A DNA stretch of 64,000 bases from Treponema sp. (GCA_009777535.1 WRLP01000007.1:1272-65271), one strand, 5' to 3'. Shown: positions 41,603 to 50,951, counted from the first letter of the stretch. Notes: generated by a model from the sequence alone, not told the origin. A program made the numbers and translations.

Positions 41603-42841
41603 ATGGTCGAATCAGATACATTAACTTGCCTCCGAAACTCCGGTTTTTCAGCCTATCTCTGCGGTTTCAGCGCCATCGATTCCCTGCTGGGTAGAGAAAC
41701 CGGATCCAACGTTCACATTCTTACCAATGCTGATACAGCCGATTTGGCCCGGCTGTTTGATACCCTCCGTTTCCCGGGTATCGATCTCGCCGATGCCGCC
41801 CTGGACAGCGAAAAATGCACTTGGTGTTTCCATTGCACCGATTCGGAAAAAACAGCCGGTCAAAGCGAACAGGGAACTCCCTTTCCCGCTGAAAGCCGCA
41901 GTCCATCTTTCAGTCTGTTGGAGTTTTATCAGGATTGTTTAACCCGCACTTTTTTTGATCCGCGCGGAATATATCCGCTGCTTTCAGAATTCAGGAAGGG
42001 TAACAACAGGGAATCGGCAGGAGCCACTGAAGTTTTATCCGGATGCCTCAATCCCGGCGTTGAGCGTAACCGCGCTGTAATGGATGCAGCGCTAATTTTG
42101 GCGAGATACTTTCCGCTTGACAGGGAAACAGAGCGGAGAATTATGCAGATAACGGGACTGTTCGGCAATCTGCGTGAGGGCCGCTCACCCGGAATTGAAG
42201 AGCAGCGGCTTCTTCTGACGGGATTGTTGACGTCTCACAACCCATGTCTGGGTTTTGAATTATTAAAAAGCTGCGGCTTTATCGGAAAATTTTGGCCGGA
42301 GCTGGCAGTTTTAGACGATGTGGATCATTCAAAAGAATTTCACCCGGAGGGGAATGTCTGGAACCACACCATGGAAACTTTCCGGTACAGGAAAGCCGGC
42401 TTCCGCAGCATTCACGATCTAAGGCTTTCTTTGGGGCTTTTACTGCATGACGCAGGAAAGCCGATTGCCGAATCGGCGGGCAGCCGCCGGTTCGACGGCC
42501 ATGCCGAATTGGGAGAATTCCGCGCACGTAATTTCCTCGAACGGCTTGGTTTTGGCTCGGCGATTGTAAAAGATGTTTGTTATCTGGTGAGAAACCACAT
42601 GCTTCCTGCGGCATTGCCGCGGCTGCCCTTGTTCCGTACAGGTGAAATAATGGCATCGCCTCTTTTCCCCGTTCTTATGGAATTATACCGCTGCGATGAA
42701 TCCTCTTCTTTTAAGGGGCTGGACGGCTATTATGAAAGCAGCGCCGCTTATCAGTCTTTTTTAAAAAACCGGAGGAATCCTTACCGTTCAGCCGACGGGA
42801 AAAAACTGAACCGGGTGCAAATAAGCGCAATGATCCGTTAA
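41603..42841 (+). CDS. HD-domain protein related to CCA-adding/poly(A) polymerase
   Basis: A 412-residue protein. The N-terminal third resembles a degenerate nucleotidyltransferase head of the CCA-adding class (YLCGFSAIDSLLGRETGSNV, where the usual GGxxRD and DxD motifs are not intact). The middle has the class II helical NTase region. The C-terminal part is an HD domain with FHPEGNVWNHTMETF, LLLHDAGKP and NHMLPA. It could be an HD phosphohydrolase with a dead NTase domain. I chose ATG 41603 with AGGAGG upstream because the longer frame overlaps the SRP RNA. It is the first of a run of co-oriented genes. Confidence 0.75.
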   Translation: MVESDTLTCLRNSGFSAYLCGFSAIDSLLGRETGSNVHILTNADTADLARLFDTLRFPGIDLADAALDSEKCTWCFHCTDSEKTAGQSEQGTPFPAESRSPSFSLLEFYQDCLTRTFFDPRGIYPLLSEFRKGNNRESAGATEVLSGCLNPGVERNRAVMDAALILARYFPLDRETERRIMQITGLFGNLREGRSPGIEEQRLLLTGLLTSHNPCLGFELLKSCGFIGKFWPELAVLDDVDHSKEFHPEGNVWNHTMETFRYRKAGFRSIHDLRLSLGLLLHDAGKPIAESAGSRRFDGHAELGEFRARNFLERLGFGSAIVKDVCYLVRNHMLPAALPRLPLFRTGEIMASPLFPVLMELYRCDESSSFKGLDGYYESSAAYQSFLKNRRNPYRSADGKKLNRVQISAMIR

Positions 42842-42864
42842 GATAAAAAACTTTGGAGTAAAAA

Positions 42865-43671
42865 ATGATGTGTGATGCAGCTAACCCACAGGCAGCAGGC
42901 CCTGTTCCTGTCTGGCAGGAAACATTTCCCGTACGTTTTGGCAGTATCGATCGCTCGGATCGACTTACAATTAGTGCAATGTTTCAATTCTTTCAGGAGG
43001 CCGCAATCAGTCATGCCGCAAATCTTGGTCTCGGCCGGGAGGATATGGCCGCAGCCCGCAGGCTTTGGATTCTTTCGAGAATGTCCGTCCAGGTTGACCG
43101 CCGCCCCGGTTACTGTGAAAACATCACGGTTAGAAGCTGGCCGAGAGGCGGCGAAAAACTTTTTGCCATGCGTGATTATGATATCCTGGGCGCCGGCGGC
43201 GCTGCGGCCGTGCGGGCTAGAAGCGGCTGGTTAATCATCGATGTGGATAAGAGGCGCCCTCTAAGACCGCAGTCGGTTATGGATAAACTCCCCTTAAATG
43301 AGGGGCTGGATGCCCTGACTACCGGCCCGGTAAGTCTTTCTGAGCGCGATAATCTGAAAAAAACCGGAGAGCGGAAGGCGCTCTACACCGACGTGGATTA
43401 CAATGGCCATGTTAACAATGTAAGGTACATACAGTGGACCGAAGATGCCCTGGATCCGCAGCTTCTTGAAAGGGCGGGGAAGGTTCGCCTGGACATCAAT
43501 TATATGAACGAGATACTAAGCGGTGATATTACCGAAATTTGGTCTGCGCCTCTGGAAAACGAAGCCGGCGCCGGGGAGAACGGTACACCCAACGCCGCCT
43601 ATGCCATTGATGGAAGGAACACAACAAGCGGACAAACCGCATTCAGGGTGGAATTGAGGCTCTGGGATTAA
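42865..43671 (+). CDS. Acyl-ACP thioesterase
   Basis: A 268-residue double-hotdog thioesterase of the acyl-ACP type that releases free fatty acids from ACP. Hotdog 1 begins ETFPVRFGSIDRSDRLTIS, with ARRLWILSRMSVQVDRRPGY. Hotdog 2 has TDVDYNGHVNNVRYIQW, which supplies the catalytic Asn/His residues. It starts at ATG 42865 with TTTGGAG upstream (a second ATG does not fit the frame). Together with the acyl-CoA synthetase at 10.3 kb it could recycle fatty acids, though the genes are far apart. Confidence 0.88.
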   Translation: MMCDAANPQAAGPVPVWQETFPVRFGSIDRSDRLTISAMFQFFQEAAISHAANLGLGREDMAAARRLWILSRMSVQVDRRPGYCENITVRSWPRGGEKLFAMRDYDILGAGGAAAVRARSGWLIIDVDKRRPLRPQSVMDKLPLNEGLDALTTGPVSLSERDNLKKTGERKALYTDVDYNGHVNNVRYIQWTEDALDPQLLERAGKVRLDINYMNEILSGDITEIWSAPLENEAGAGENGTPNAAYAIDGRNTTSGQTAFRVELRLWD

Positions 43672-43690
43672 ATGCAGTATAATAACGGCG

Positions 43691-44740
43691 ATGTACACTA
43701 GGGAGATTCTACCCCCAAGGGCTTCGCCAATAGAAGACGGAAATCCCCTTCAGGGAACATGGAACGGTCCTTTTAAGGAAGTGGATTTACTGGAAATCCG
43801 CAGACCTTATCCGTTTCCCCTGCCCCGATGGGCAAGGGATAACAGGATAAAGGAATGGGAAAGTTTCAGCGTTCAGGATGACAGATTCATGCTCGACGCC
43901 TTCCTGTGCAATGTAAAAATATACCGGATGATTCAGGTTCTGCTTTACGATAAGGAAAAAGAGAAAAAAATCATTTTTAAAAAAATAGTGCCCGGCACCG
44001 GCTGGCGCTTGCCCCGCAGCCTTTCAAACAACTCGGTGGACAGTCATTCTTCCAGCTTTTTTTTCCGGATACACAACTGGCTGGATGCCGATACAATCAG
44101 GCTGGATCTTAATATAGCTGCCACACGCCGCCGCCCGTCTCTTACTGCCCATTTAACCTTTAACCTGAACAGAAACGAGATAACCCCATTTGCAGTTTCT
44201 CTTGGGTTTACAGAGCGGCGCTCGATGTATGCCTTTAAAGCCCTTACTCCCGTCCGGGGGGATATGGTTTTTGATGACAAGCGGATTAAACTGGAGCATG
44301 ATAACTGTTCGGGGATTTTCTGCGACTACAAGGGTTTCTTTCCGTACCGTTTTCAGACGGTATTATGTTATGCCATGGGCCTTGATGCGGCCGGCCGCCG
44401 ATTTGGGTTCCATGTCGCAGAGAATCAAACCAGGGAGACAAACAGGAATAACGAAAATGCACTATGGGTAAACGGACGGCTTACTCCGCTGCCTCCGGTA
44501 AGAATCACCATGCCCAATGGCCCGGATTCGGACTGGATTATTCAGGATGTAGAGGGTATGGTAGATTTGACATTTACTCCCAAGGAATGCAACCGAAGCG
44601 GAATGAAGCTTATTGTTACGAGTGCGGAGCTGAACGCACCGCTGGGATATTACAACGGGATGCTGGTTAATGCAGAGGGTGAACAAATCCATGTACGCAG
44701 CCTGTTTGGAATGGGAGAAAAACTTAATTTACGGGTGTAA
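43691..44740 (+). CDS. DUF2804 family protein
   Basis: A 349-residue DUF2804 protein. The family pattern is clear: NPLQGTWNGPFKEVDLLE near the start, REILPPRASPIEDGNPL at the very N-terminus, and a C-terminal beta-rich half with DSDWIIQDVEGMVDLTF. No transmembrane segment. The biochemical function of the family is unknown to me; its gene follows the thioesterase by 19 bp, so a link to lipid metabolism is conceivable. It starts at ATG 43691 with a weak site. Confidence 0.85.
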   Translation: MYTREILPPRASPIEDGNPLQGTWNGPFKEVDLLEIRRPYPFPLPRWARDNRIKEWESFSVQDDRFMLDAFLCNVKIYRMIQVLLYDKEKEKKIIFKKIVPGTGWRLPRSLSNNSVDSHSSSFFFRIHNWLDADTIRLDLNIAATRRRPSLTAHLTFNLNRNEITPFAVSLGFTERRSMYAFKALTPVRGDMVFDDKRIKLEHDNCSGIFCDYKGFFPYRFQTVLCYAMGLDAAGRRFGFHVAENQTRETNRNNENALWVNGRLTPLPPVRITMPNGPDSDWIIQDVEGMVDLTFTPKECNRSGMKLIVTSAELNAPLGYYNGMLVNAEGEQIHVRSLFGMGEKLNLRV

Positions 44741-44742
44741 GT

Positions 44743-46842
44743 ATGGCCAAAAAACATAAAGCAATTTACGCGCCGGGTGAACTGAACCGTGTCCGGGAAA
44801 AACTTGGCGATATTGATCAGGCAGAAGCCAAGCGGGTAGCTGAGCTGCTTGGAGGTGAAATAGGCTATGAGCGGACAGAAGAGATGGAGGCTGCAAGAAG
44901 CAAGCGGCCGCTCAGGCGCGAAAAAGTAGAGATGGTTGTGGACCGTGGTCCGCAGTCAAGGCGTCCCGGCCGCCGGATCGATGTCCCTCTTGAGAATATT
45001 GAAGAAGGCAGGAGAATTTTCAGTAAATCCAATAAAAGACGAAAGCCGGATCTTTCGGATGATCCTTCAGTGGCATTGAAAACCGGCTATTTTGAACGAG
45101 TCAAAATGGATCAATTCGCGGGTCAGGTTGTATTCGAAATTAAAAGCTCCACCCAGGTATTAGTATCCGTATTATCTTTTTTCAGGGATCCGACCGATTA
45201 TGTTAACCCTCGCTTTGTTAATAAACGAATGAACGATTACTACGGGAAAATTGAACAGCTCGTTAATTCTACCAGAACCCTCTTCCCGAGAAATAATGCC
45301 AAACGCAACAATCAGGTCAGAAGAATTTCTCCGTTTGTTTATACAGTACTGGATAACATACGCAACTGGGGCCTGGAACGAATCGGCAATGATCTGGCGG
45401 TAATACAGGCTCATCCCAGATCGGCCAGAGTCTCCGAGTTTGCCGATATTTTAAGGGCTGTTTATAAACCGTTGTTTATTTTTGAAAACCTCGACCTGGA
45501 AACACATATTAAGGGCTCGTATAAATTGCTATATAAAATTCTGTATATAGAAAGCCCAATGGAGGCAAAAGAAAAATATCAGGATATTATCCGCAATGCC
45601 CTGGCAGCTTTTTCTGAAATACGCCGGGATGTCCAATTTTGCCTTTATCCCCTTTTGATGAAGCATATTTCTGACCGCTGGATACCATACGAACGGTTTT
45701 TTATCGAGCGCCGCCGCCGTTACTTGGCATTTCTTGGGGTGTCCGAGCATGAACAGATCCATGCAACCGAATTAACCCCCCAGCAGATAGAAAACGTAGA
45801 TGTAGATGTAATTAAAGAGGAAATGGCAAAGGAAACTCCAATTGATGCCGGAGCAGAAGGCGCTCCCGAGGAAGATCCCAATGACCCCAAGGTAATCGCC
45901 CGAAAGGCTCGGGAAGAAGGAATCAGAGCCGAGCGCAAGGCTCTGGAAAGAGGGGAAAACGCGCTGGAAGCGCTTTTTCCCCAGGCCGGTTGGGATAAAC
46001 TGGAAGACTTCCCCGACCTTTACCCGTATTTTGCAGATGTCTATAACTTAAGGCGCGGCTTCGAACTAATTGCCCCAACGGATCCCATGCAGCAAATTTC
46101 TGTATTAATGCACATTCAGGAAGACCTCTTTTACGGCCTGCGTTATGTGAAATTCGGTTCTGTCGAGGGTCCGGACGGAGTTCCCGTAAATGTTGATGAT
46201 AATCTTGGCGATGTTATCAACAACTGGCGTAGATTCATCGACCTCGGTCTTGCAAAAGAATATTTGCCTCGTTTGGTTGAATACTGCAGAATTCTGGAAA
46301 ATTCTTCGGAATCCAGAACTTCGCCGTTTATGAGAAAAACCGCAAACGAACTCCACTGGGTAAAGAGGCTGTATTTTCTTCCCTATTACAAATTTGAATC
46401 CGTTGGGCCTCCACCGTTCCAAAAACAGGATGTTACTCCGGTGTACGGACAAATCAGAAAACTGCGCAAATACCTTACCGCAGTTGCAATGGGTATTGAA
46501 CAGGGGGCGCAGAACGGAGGAGCGGAAGCCAAAGCCATATGTCATGGAATAAACAACCCCTGGGAGAGTTATAATTTTGAGGTTCCCAATCCGGTATCAA
46601 AAAGACTTGATATGCTTTTGGCGCCTGCCAAGAGAAATAATGCTTCGCTGGTATTTTTCTCGCTATCGACCACTGCCGTTTTGGATTATATAATTAATAA
46701 CGAAGACAGTTGGAGTTACGGGGGGCGTCCGGGGCCGCTTTTCCGCAGTATTAAGGGCGAGGGCATTACTCCGATGTTCGGCGTTGATAGTAAACTGGAT
46801 GCGGATCAGATATTCAGGGATGCGATGAAAAAAAAGGAATAG
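44743..46842 (+). CDS. Large conserved cytoplasmic protein of unknown function
   Basis: A 699-residue soluble protein with a basic, disordered N-terminus (about 1-120, with RSKRPLRREKVEMVVDRGPQS and RPGRRIDVPLEN) and a long helical body. A charged linker (about 370-410) separates the two halves. No family motif is recognised. It starts two bases after the DUF2804 stop, so it is part of that operon. The type of gene and its neighbours look spirochaete-specific, which I infer only from the lack of familiar motifs. Confidence 0.7.
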   Translation: MAKKHKAIYAPGELNRVREKLGDIDQAEAKRVAELLGGEIGYERTEEMEAARSKRPLRREKVEMVVDRGPQSRRPGRRIDVPLENIEEGRRIFSKSNKRRKPDLSDDPSVALKTGYFERVKMDQFAGQVVFEIKSSTQVLVSVLSFFRDPTDYVNPRFVNKRMNDYYGKIEQLVNSTRTLFPRNNAKRNNQVRRISPFVYTVLDNIRNWGLERIGNDLAVIQAHPRSARVSEFADILRAVYKPLFIFENLDLETHIKGSYKLLYKILYIESPMEAKEKYQDIIRNALAAFSEIRRDVQFCLYPLLMKHISDRWIPYERFFIERRRRYLAFLGVSEHEQIHATELTPQQIENVDVDVIKEEMAKETPIDAGAEGAPEEDPNDPKVIARKAREEGIRAERKALERGENALEALFPQAGWDKLEDFPDLYPYFADVYNLRRGFELIAPTDPMQQISVLMHIQEDLFYGLRYVKFGSVEGPDGVPVNVDDNLGDVINNWRRFIDLGLAKEYLPRLVEYCRILENSSESRTSPFMRKTANELHWVKRLYFLPYYKFESVGPPPFQKQDVTPVYGQIRKLRKYLTAVAMGIEQGAQNGGAEAKAICHGINNPWESYNFEVPNPVSKRLDMLLAPAKRNNASLVFFSLSTTAVLDYIINNEDSWSYGGRPGPLFRSIKGEGITPMFGVDSKLDADQIFRDAMKKKE

Positions 46843-46852
46843 TGAATGCCCT

Positions 46853-47239
46853 ATGAAAAAACCGGCTGTCTTGTGTTTATTGATTTTGTCAGCCGGATTA
46901 TTATATGGACCCGTATCGCTATACGGGCAGGAATCCGTATATTTTGATTTTGCCAAAAATTTGAATGCCACAATAGGTGATTTTCTCATTTCAGAAAACG
47001 AGCAGTTTCTGCTTTTACCCAGTTTATATTTAAGCAGAAAACATCAAATTTATATCAGCTTTGGGCTTATGCTTGCGCCATTATATGAAACGTTATATGA
47101 GTATGAAGATGAAGAATATACGAATGATCCTGTTTTAAACGCGGCATTTTATTTAAAACGCAGAAAATCCGATATGCTGCTAATTTTTAATTATTACAGA
47201 GACGAATCCTGGGGAATAAGAGTTAAGCTAAAATTTTGA
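46853..47239 (+). CDS. Small exported protein, beta-rich
   Basis: A 128-residue exported protein (signal peptide MKKPAVLCLLILSAGLLYG, cleavage likely after SLYGQ). The mature region alternates hydrophobic and polar residues (FLLLPSLYLSRKHQIYISFG, LLIFNYYRDESWGIRVKLKF), which suggests a small beta-barrel or periplasmic sheet protein. It follows the 699-residue gene by 10 bp. No family is recognised. Confidence 0.65.
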   Translation: MKKPAVLCLLILSAGLLYGPVSLYGQESVYFDFAKNLNATIGDFLISENEQFLLLPSLYLSRKHQIYISFGLMLAPLYETLYEYEDEEYTNDPVLNAAFYLKRRKSDMLLIFNYYRDESWGIRVKLKF

Positions 47240-47252
47240 ATTGAAGTCGAGC

Positions 47253-47287
47253 AAAAAAAAGCCTGACCGCTTAATAAGCAGCCAGGC
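47253..47287 (-). terminator. Intrinsic terminator after flgM
   Basis: Minus strand: stem GCCTGGCTGCTTA with TAAGCGGTCAGGC (47287-47261, two G-U pairs) followed by eight T (47260-47253). It lies 21 bases after the flgM stop codon. Confidence 0.85.
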
Positions 47288-47308
47288 ACCTGAATACCGT
47301 TCCGTCCG

Positions 47309-47593
47309 TTACACGCCAAAGGCAGCCATTATTTTTTCTGCTGTGGCGTTAATGACTCTTTCGTTAAGATACGAAGGATCATTGATCTTTTGTCTGAGCT
47401 CTGCAATACGGAGTTCATCAATATCCGGGGCGGATTTAATAAGTTCTACTACCTGAATCATCTCCGCCTTTTCCTTGGCCTCCGGAGAAAGAGTAATAGA
47501 ATCTGTCCTGTCGTTCCCCCCCACAGGATCATTCCTACCCGGCTTTTTCCCGGGCTGAATAGGATCCAACTGACCTATCCTGTTGATCATCAT
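47309..47593 (-). CDS. flgM: Anti-sigma-28 factor FlgM
   Basis: A 94-residue protein. FlgM holds back the flagellar sigma factor FliA until the hook is complete. The N-terminal half is Gly/Pro/Asn-rich and disordered. The C-terminal half has the family helix pattern DSITLSPEAKEKAEM, LIKSAPDIDELRIAELRQKI and INATAEKIMAAFGV. The gene follows rsmI by 57 bp on the same strand and ends in a strong terminator. Either of two adjacent ATG codons can be the start. Confidence 0.88.
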   Translation of the reverse strand: MMINRIGQLDPIQPGKKPGRNDPVGGNDRTDSITLSPEAKEKAEMIQVVELIKSAPDIDELRIAELRQKINDPSYLNERVINATAEKIMAAFGV

Positions 47594-47650
47594 ATCATCC
47601 TACCTATTGCCTTTATTATCGGCAAGTTACTGCCAATAGTTTACCAGGTT

Positions 47651-48328
47651 TTATAATTTATTACCAGCAATAAAAACTGAAAATTCGCCGATTTGTTCCT
47701 TTTTTTGGCTAAAAATGGCCAATACGGCTGCGGCGGCGCCCCGGACATATTCCTCATGAACCTTGGTCATTTCCCGCCCGACGCACAAATAACGCCTGCT
47801 GTCAATGTCGACAATATCCTCCAGCAGCTTGAGAATCCTGAATGGGGACTCGTAGATGACGCAGGCGGCATCCATTGCCATCAATTCCCGCAGCCGGCTC
47901 CTCCTTCGGCCCGGTTTTGGCGACAAAAACCCCTCAAAAACCACTGTTTTGTCTCTGCCGCCGCAGACGCTGACCAATGCGGCAAAGGCCGACGGGCCTG
48001 GAATGGGGATAATGTCGTGCCCCGCCGCTGCCGCCATGCCCGCCAGCACTGCGCCGGGATCGCTCAGGGCGGGAGTGCCTGCATCGCTTGCGTACGCGAC
48101 AGTCTGCCCCTGATCCAGGACTTTTATCACCTTTTCCGCCGCGGCTTCCTCGTTTTGGGCACGACAGGAAAGCATCTTTACCCGGATTCCCAAATGGCTT
48201 AGCAGCTTCAAAGTGCGCCTTGTATCTTCGCAGGCTACCAAATCTGCTTTTTTCAGGATTTCCACGGCACGGAAACTTATATCACCTAAATTCCCGATAG
48301 GCGTGCCGATAATATAGAGGGTTGCCAT
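47651..48328 (-). CDS. rsmI: 16S rRNA (cytidine-1402-2'-O)-methyltransferase RsmI
   Basis: A 225-residue SAM-dependent methyltransferase of the tetrapyrrole-methylase fold. It modifies C1402 in the decoding centre. Motifs are LYIIGTPIGNLGDISFRA at the N-terminus, ACEDTRRTLKLL, the GTPALSDPGA loop, IPIPGPSA and VIYESPFR with CVGREMTKVHEE. It is shorter than the usual 270-290 residues and lacks the C-terminal extension, but all catalytic-fold motifs are present. It is divergent from the zinc-ribbon protein across 27 bp. Confidence 0.94.
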   Translation of the reverse strand: MATLYIIGTPIGNLGDISFRAVEILKKADLVACEDTRRTLKLLSHLGIRVKMLSCRAQNEEAAAEKVIKVLDQGQTVAYASDAGTPALSDPGAVLAGMAAAAGHDIIPIPGPSAFAALVSVCGGRDKTVVFEGFLSPKPGRRRSRLRELMAMDAACVIYESPFRILKLLEDIVDIDSRRYLCVGREMTKVHEEYVRGAAAAVLAIFSQKKEQIGEFSVFIAGNKL

Positions 48329-48355
48329 GGCTGATTATAACCCGAAACGGGGATT

Positions 48356-48784
48356 ATGTACCTACAAATATTGATTTTAACAACTGTCGGCGTCGTACTT
48401 CTCTGGCTCGGTTATTCGATGCTAATCGGACCTTTTAACAAAATTCAGTTAATCTGGCTGTGGTGGCCCAGGAGGAAGCTGCGGCGGAAGACCGGCAGTC
48501 CGGGCGACCCGCAAGTATGCCCCGTTTGTTCCAAAGTCCTAAAGAGGGGAGAATTGGTCAGCTCCCATGCCTATCCGTCACTCTCCGGTGGCAGGGACCG
48601 GCTTATGAATATTCGCGGTTGCCCGTACTGCCTCGAAGGGAGAAGGCTGCGACGGTGTCCTGTATGCAGGGCCTTTCTGCGATATAATGAACATCTGGTT
48701 ACCCGTATGTTTGAGCGTCCTAACAGCCGCAATCATGTTCATGTTTTGGGTTGCAGCAGATGCAAGAGATGGAAAAAACGGTGA
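48356..48784 (+). CDS. Membrane-anchored zinc-ribbon protein
   Basis: A 142-residue protein. One N-terminal transmembrane helix (about residues 3-27) precedes a basic segment. Cysteine pairs at CPVCSK, CPYC, CPVCRA and CSRCKR could build two zinc ribbons in the cytoplasm. No family name is recognised. Its short gap to rsmI suggests a shared promoter region. Confidence 0.7.
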   Translation: MYLQILILTTVGVVLLWLGYSMLIGPFNKIQLIWLWWPRRKLRRKTGSPGDPQVCPVCSKVLKRGELVSSHAYPSLSGGRDRLMNIRGCPYCLEGRRLRRCPVCRAFLRYNEHLVTRMFERPNSRNHVHVLGCSRCKRWKKR

Positions 48785-48791
48785 ACAAGGA

Positions 48792-48820
48792 TTGACAGAA
48801 CAAATAATAGCCGATAATTT
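48792..48820 (+). promoter_or_regulatory. Promoter of the two tiny membrane ORFs
   Basis: TTGACA (48792-48797), 17-base spacer, TAATTT (48815-48820); GATAAT at 48813 is an alternative -10. It lies 5 bases before ATG 48826, so the first ORF may be nearly leaderless or start inside the transcript. Confidence 0.5.
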
Positions 48821-48825
48821 GTAGA

Positions 48826-48939
48826 ATGAGCCGGAAACTTCGAGGTAAAGATTATGTAGGCTGCTTAATACAGTTATTGCAGGTAATAACCGGTATTATT
48901 GCCATCATTGTATTTATCCGGCAGTGTTCAGAGAGGTAG
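48826..48939 (+). CDS. Tiny single-helix membrane protein (37 aa)
   Basis: 37 residues: a basic start MSRKLRGKDYVG followed by the hydrophobic stretch LIQLLQVITGIIAIIVFI and a polar tail. It would be an inner-membrane micropeptide. The next tiny ORF starts 4 bases after its stop, and its GAGAGG ribosome-binding site lies in this ORF's last codons. Real expression is unproven. Confidence 0.4.
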   Translation: MSRKLRGKDYVGCLIQLLQVITGIIAIIVFIRQCSER

Positions 48940-48943
48940 GATA

Positions 48944-49039
48944 ATGTTGTTGGTTGCGGGAATTGTTTTGATTGTCTCTGGTATTATTGGATTTGTTCTG
49001 CTCTTCCAAAACATAAGAGAAAAGGTAAATACAAACTAG
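48944..49039 (+). CDS. Tiny single-helix membrane protein (31 aa)
   Basis: 31 residues: MLLVAGIVLIVSGIIGFVLLF followed by QNIREKVNTN, one transmembrane helix with a positive tail. GAGAGGTAGG lies upstream. It fills most of the 320-bp gap before the transketolase genes. Coding status is supported by the ribosome-binding site and the frame but not by homology. Confidence 0.45.
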   Translation: MLLVAGIVLIVSGIIGFVLLFQNIREKVNTN

Positions 49040-49103
49040 CCTATTTTTTCACAAACAAATTTTCTCGCCTTGTTAAAATATCAATTAAGGGGATTGGTTT
49101 CTT

Positions 49104-49931
49104 ATGGATCAGAAAATTGAATCGTATCTAAAAAATCAGGCGAAGGAAATTCGAAAATTAACAATCGAAGAAATCGCAACACTGGGAACCGGCCATATCG
49201 GGGGCGCGATGTCTGTTGTTGATCTGCTTGCCCTTCTGTACTTTCACCGCATGAAGGTTGACCCCGCACAGCCCTGCTGGGAAGACCGGGATCAACTCGT
49301 GGTTTCCAAGGGGCACAGCGGGCCAGCGGTTTATGCGACTCTTGCGCTGAAGGGTTTTTTCCCCAAAGACTGGCTTTTCACCCTGAACAAGGGTGGAACC
49401 AAACTGCCCAGTCACTGCGACCGCAATCTTACCCCTGGTATAGACATGACAACCGGTTCCTTGGGGCAGGGCTTTTCTGCCGCAATCGGTATTGCTCTTG
49501 GTTTACGCATGGATAAAAAAGCCTCCACAGTTTATACCATCATCGGAGACGGCGAATCTAACGAAGGCCAGATATGGGAAGGCGCCCTTTTTGCCGGAGT
49601 TCAAAAACTTTCCAATCTGGTGGCTTTTACCGATTACAATAAGCAGCAGCTTGACGGCTTTATTAAGGACATACTCCCCATGGAAGATTTAGCTGCCAAA
49701 TGGGCTGCCTTTAACTGGTTTACCCAGGAAGTTGACGGGCACGATATTGCCGCCCTCGACAATGCCATTGAAAAAGCGCTGGCGCAAAAAGAAAAGCCCT
49801 CGATGATTGTGATGAATACGATCAAGGGAAAGGGATGCAATTTTGCCGAAGGGATCGAAAAGAATCACAGCATGGTCTTTGATATGGAAAAGGCCCGTGA
49901 AGCAATAGCCGCGCTGGAGCAGGGGGAATAG
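49104..49931 (+). CDS. Transketolase, N-terminal subunit
   Basis: A 275-residue thiamine-diphosphate half of a split transketolase. It has the TPP/Mg site GDGESNEGQIWEGALFAG, preceded by the conserved GHIGGAMSVVDLLALLYF and SKGHSGPA. The enzyme moves two-carbon ketol units in the pentose phosphate pathway. It starts at ATG 49104 with AAGGGG upstream. The C-terminal half follows after two bases. Confidence 0.95.
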   Translation: MDQKIESYLKNQAKEIRKLTIEEIATLGTGHIGGAMSVVDLLALLYFHRMKVDPAQPCWEDRDQLVVSKGHSGPAVYATLALKGFFPKDWLFTLNKGGTKLPSHCDRNLTPGIDMTTGSLGQGFSAAIGIALGLRMDKKASTVYTIIGDGESNEGQIWEGALFAGVQKLSNLVAFTDYNKQQLDGFIKDILPMEDLAAKWAAFNWFTQEVDGHDIAALDNAIEKALAQKEKPSMIVMNTIKGKGCNFAEGIEKNHSMVFDMEKAREAIAALEQGE

Positions 49932-49933
49932 TC

Positions 49934-50875
49934 ATGGCAGAACAATCAATGGAAATGCGGGCAGCCTATGTCGACACCATAATGGAACTGGCCGGAAAAA
50001 ATAAAAACATAGTCGTACTGGAAGCGGATCTGATGAGCTGCACAAATACCGGCTGCTTTAAAAAAGAATACCCCGATCGCTTTTTTAACGTGGGTATAGC
50101 CGAGGCGAATATGGTCGGAATCGCCGCAGGACTTTCCACGCTTGGAAAAATTCCCTTTGCGGCGAGTTTCGGTTGTTTCGCATCACGCAGGACATTCGAT
50201 CAGTTTTTTCTTTCGGCCAATTACGCAAGGCTGAACGTAAAACTGATCGGAACAGACCCCGGCGTAACTGCCGCTTTTAACGGCGGAACGCACATGCCCT
50301 TTGAAGATCTCGCCCTTATGAGGGCTGTTCCCGGCTTGACCGTACTCGAGCCCTCCGACCCCCGTTCCTGCGCCGCGTTTGTGCGGGAAATGGCCGGCAC
50401 ATACGGCTGCGTTTATCTGCGAATTCCGCGTAAGGCGGTTCCTGTTCTTTACCCTGAAAATGAAACCTTTAAGTTCGGCCAAGCCAAGGTTCTAAAAGAG
50501 GGAAAAGATCTGTGCTTTATGGCGCTGGGCAGCCTGATGGTAAACCACTCGTTAAAGGCCTGCGAAATACTCTCTGAATCCGGCATTAACGCGGGAGTTC
50601 TTGACATACTTAGTCTTAAACCTGTCGATAAAGACGCTGTTCTTGAGCAGGCCGGCAGGGTGCGCTCTGTCATCAGTGCGGAGAATGCCCAGATAGCCGG
50701 CGGCCTTGGCAGCGCCGTTGCGGAAATTCTCGCAGAAAACGGCTGCGGTTGTAAATTTGCCAGGATTGGTATCCGTGACGAATTCGGCGAAGTGGGAACC
50801 CAGGACTATCTTGTCGGGCGTTTCGGTCTTGATGCCGCAAGCCTGGTAAAGAAAGCAAAAGAAATTCTGTCTTAG
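49934..50875 (+). CDS. Transketolase, C-terminal subunit
   Basis: A 313-residue half carrying the pyrimidine-binding and C-terminal domains. Motifs are VVLEADLMSCTNT, FFNVGIAEANMVGIAAGLS (with the catalytic Glu that activates thiamine), ASFGCFASRR and a C-terminal ISAENAQIAGGLGSAV. It forms one enzyme with the upstream subunit. GGGGGA provides the ribosome-binding site. Split transketolases like this are common in anaerobes and spirochaetes. Confidence 0.95.
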   Translation: MAEQSMEMRAAYVDTIMELAGKNKNIVVLEADLMSCTNTGCFKKEYPDRFFNVGIAEANMVGIAAGLSTLGKIPFAASFGCFASRRTFDQFFLSANYARLNVKLIGTDPGVTAAFNGGTHMPFEDLALMRAVPGLTVLEPSDPRSCAAFVREMAGTYGCVYLRIPRKAVPVLYPENETFKFGQAKVLKEGKDLCFMALGSLMVNHSLKACEILSESGINAGVLDILSLKPVDKDAVLEQAGRVRSVISAENAQIAGGLGSAVAEILAENGCGCKFARIGIRDEFGEVGTQDYLVGRFGLDAASLVKKAKEILS

Positions 50876-50951
50876 CCCAATTTGGCCACAGAAGCTGTGC
50901 AGCTTGCCGGCGAAACTGGAAACGGTTTCGTCTTTGTGTTATATTAAAACC

